Shown in pieces: positions 63,152 through 64,000 of a stretch of DNA of 64,000 bases. Numbering within the stretch: the first letter of the stretch is position 1; each line of letters begins with the position of its first letter. This DNA comes from PALSA-1335 sp965231025 (GTDB taxonomy: Bacteria > Patescibacteriota > Gracilibacteria > UBA1369). Position numbers and translations under genes: made by a program. The notes under the pieces were generated by a model, which worked only from the letters and a program-made list of their open reading frames with translations, did not search any database and was not told where the DNA came from. The stretch covers positions 744,001 through 808,000 of the forward strand of contig OZ246407.1 in NCBI GenBank assembly GCA_965231025.1, in the 5' to 3' direction.

Positions 63152-64000
63152 ATGCCTAAATTTAGCTATAAAGTCGTAAATCAGGAAAACAAGGCACTCA
63201 CCGGAACCATCAGCGCTCCGGATGAACAAAGCGCCCGCGTCGAGCTCAACCAGCTCGGCTTTTCCGTCATCGGAATGACCGAAATTCCTGAAAATGAAGC
63301 CGGGGCCGTACAGGAAGGGCCGGTATTGCCGACGTTCGAATTTGCGGCCATCGATAAAACACAAAAAAGAGTGGTGGGAACAATCCAGTCGGAAGACCGG
63401 TTCAGCGCTTACAAACGCCTGGTAACCGAATATGCGTTCGAAGTTGAATATCTTGTGGCCCAAAACCTTCCCGAAGCGCAAAAAGCCGAAGAAAAAACCA
63501 AGGGCGTGTTTGAACTCCAGAATCTGATGGACGAAACCGCGCAGGTGCTGTCGAAAAAAATCCAGGGGGAAAACCTGGACATGAAGGAGTTTGAACAGAA
63601 ACAGGACGTCCTGAAATCACAGGTTGATTTCGTACTCAAGAAAGTCAAAGAGATGCTCGACCTGTACGAAAACGAAATGAAACAGGAGACCAAGGGAGAA
63701 ATCCGAAAATACGTGGATAAAATCCTCCGCATCAAAAGCAGCACGAACCTGGATTACATCCGTAAAACATGCGAGGAACTGTTAACCTATCTCCAGAAAG
63801 AAGAACTTTTCCTTCACGAGGAAGCAAAGATGAGGGAACACACCCAGATGGTACTCGAGGCCAAAAGCATGATGATGCAGCTGCACAACACCAAAGGCCC
63901 CGCCAACATGAGTATCCACGAGTTGCTGAACAGGTGGAGAGAGAAGCACATTTTTAAAAACGACCATCCGTCATTTTTTGAAAAAACGGCCGATTTCTTC
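63152..64000 (+). CDS. PilC/GspF-related protein with duplicated N-terminal domain, 5' part
   Basis: The frame is open from ATG at 63152 to the window end (283 codons), so the gene continues beyond. Residues 4-45 (FSYKVVNQENKALTGTISAP and AARVEL-like helix) and 62-108 (FEFAAIDKTQKRVVGTIQSE) are two copies of the short N-terminal motif of type IV pilus platform proteins PilC/GspF. Residues 115-260 are a long charged coiled coil rather than the usual membrane domain. AAAGGAG lies 14 bases before the ATG, too far for good initiation. It may be a pilus inner-membrane platform variant; the rest is needed to decide. Confidence 0.7.
   Translation, partial: MPKFSYKVVNQENKALTGTISAPDEQSARVELNQLGFSVIGMTEIPENEAGAVQEGPVLPTFEFAAIDKTQKRVVGTIQSEDRFSAYKRLVTEYAFEVEYLVAQNLPEAQKAEEKTKGVFELQNLMDETAQVLSKKIQGENLDMKEFEQKQDVLKSQVDFVLKKVKEMLDLYENEMKQETKGEIRKYVDKILRIKSSTNLDYIRKTCEELLTYLQKEELFLHEEAKMREHTQMVLEAKSMMMQLHNTKGPANMSIHELLNRWREKHIFKNDHPSFFEKTADFF

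Overview
This window looks like a gene-dense stretch of chromosome from a Candidate Phyla Radiation (Patescibacteria) type bacterium, possibly near Peregrinibacteria. Reasons: small intergenic gaps, several convergent genes that overlap, a TrmB-type regulator, many lineage-specific proteins of unknown function beside core genes, SLH-domain surface proteins, and almost no Shine-Dalgarno sequences. TGA is used as an ordinary stop (e.g. tgt, trpS, gpmI), so the recoded genetic code of Gracilibacteria/Absconditabacteria does not apply. The phylum is inference; no 16S rRNA lies in the window. The three tRNA genes (Leu-UAA, Lys-CUU, Arg-UCG) all encode CCA.

Layout. 1-8.4 kb: end of clpP, a RimK-like ATP-grasp ligase, a lipoprotein, tRNA-Leu, a (p)ppGpp synthetase without hydrolase, a TrmB-like regulator, a 946-residue PLP-enzyme fusion, a His-rich small protein, an SLH-cupredoxin protein and tRNA-Lys. 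8.4-17.1 kb: glycosyltransferase, radA, tatD, three unknown genes, nadB, prmC-prfA, rpsU. 17.2-37 kb: a large class III nucleotide cyclase, gyrB, a FecR-domain protein, an SLH-PDZ-S41 protease, a VirB4-like ATPase, gyrA, rpmE, and a 1245-residue protein with a pre-toxin-like segment. 37-55.5 kb: a long plus-strand run, tgt, HD hydrolase, ruvA, aminopeptidase P, purQ fusion, glmS, three small coiled-coil or disordered proteins, pyk, ruvC, TPR protein, prepilin peptidase, gpmI, manC plus cupin, and a SecD-parvulin-SecF fusion. 55.5-64 kb: tRNA-Arg, DMT transporter, unknown genes, priA, trpS, pyrG and the start of a PilC/GspF-related gene.

How the genes work together. Information processing (gyrase, RuvA/RuvC, RadA, PriA, RF1 and its methylase, bS21, L31, Tgt, TrpS) is interleaved with lower glycolysis (GpmI, Pyk), sugar-nucleotide supply (GlmS, ManC), NAD, purine and CTP steps, and cell-surface functions: prepilin peptidase, PilC-like protein, VirB4-like ATPase, SLH proteins and SecDF. 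The last group fits a cell with type IV pili and an S-layer-like or wall-anchored coat.

The most interesting signals are: (1) rpsU is the only gene with a long, well-spaced Shine-Dalgarno, while most other starts have none and many have pyrimidine-rich leaders, which suggests bS21 autoregulation; (2) parvulin domains embedded in a fused SecDF; (3) a 946-residue class V aminotransferase fusion; (4) a GAF-GAF-cyclase with adenylate-cyclase residues; (5) the giant TG-like protein; (6) a foldback element in front of pyrG.
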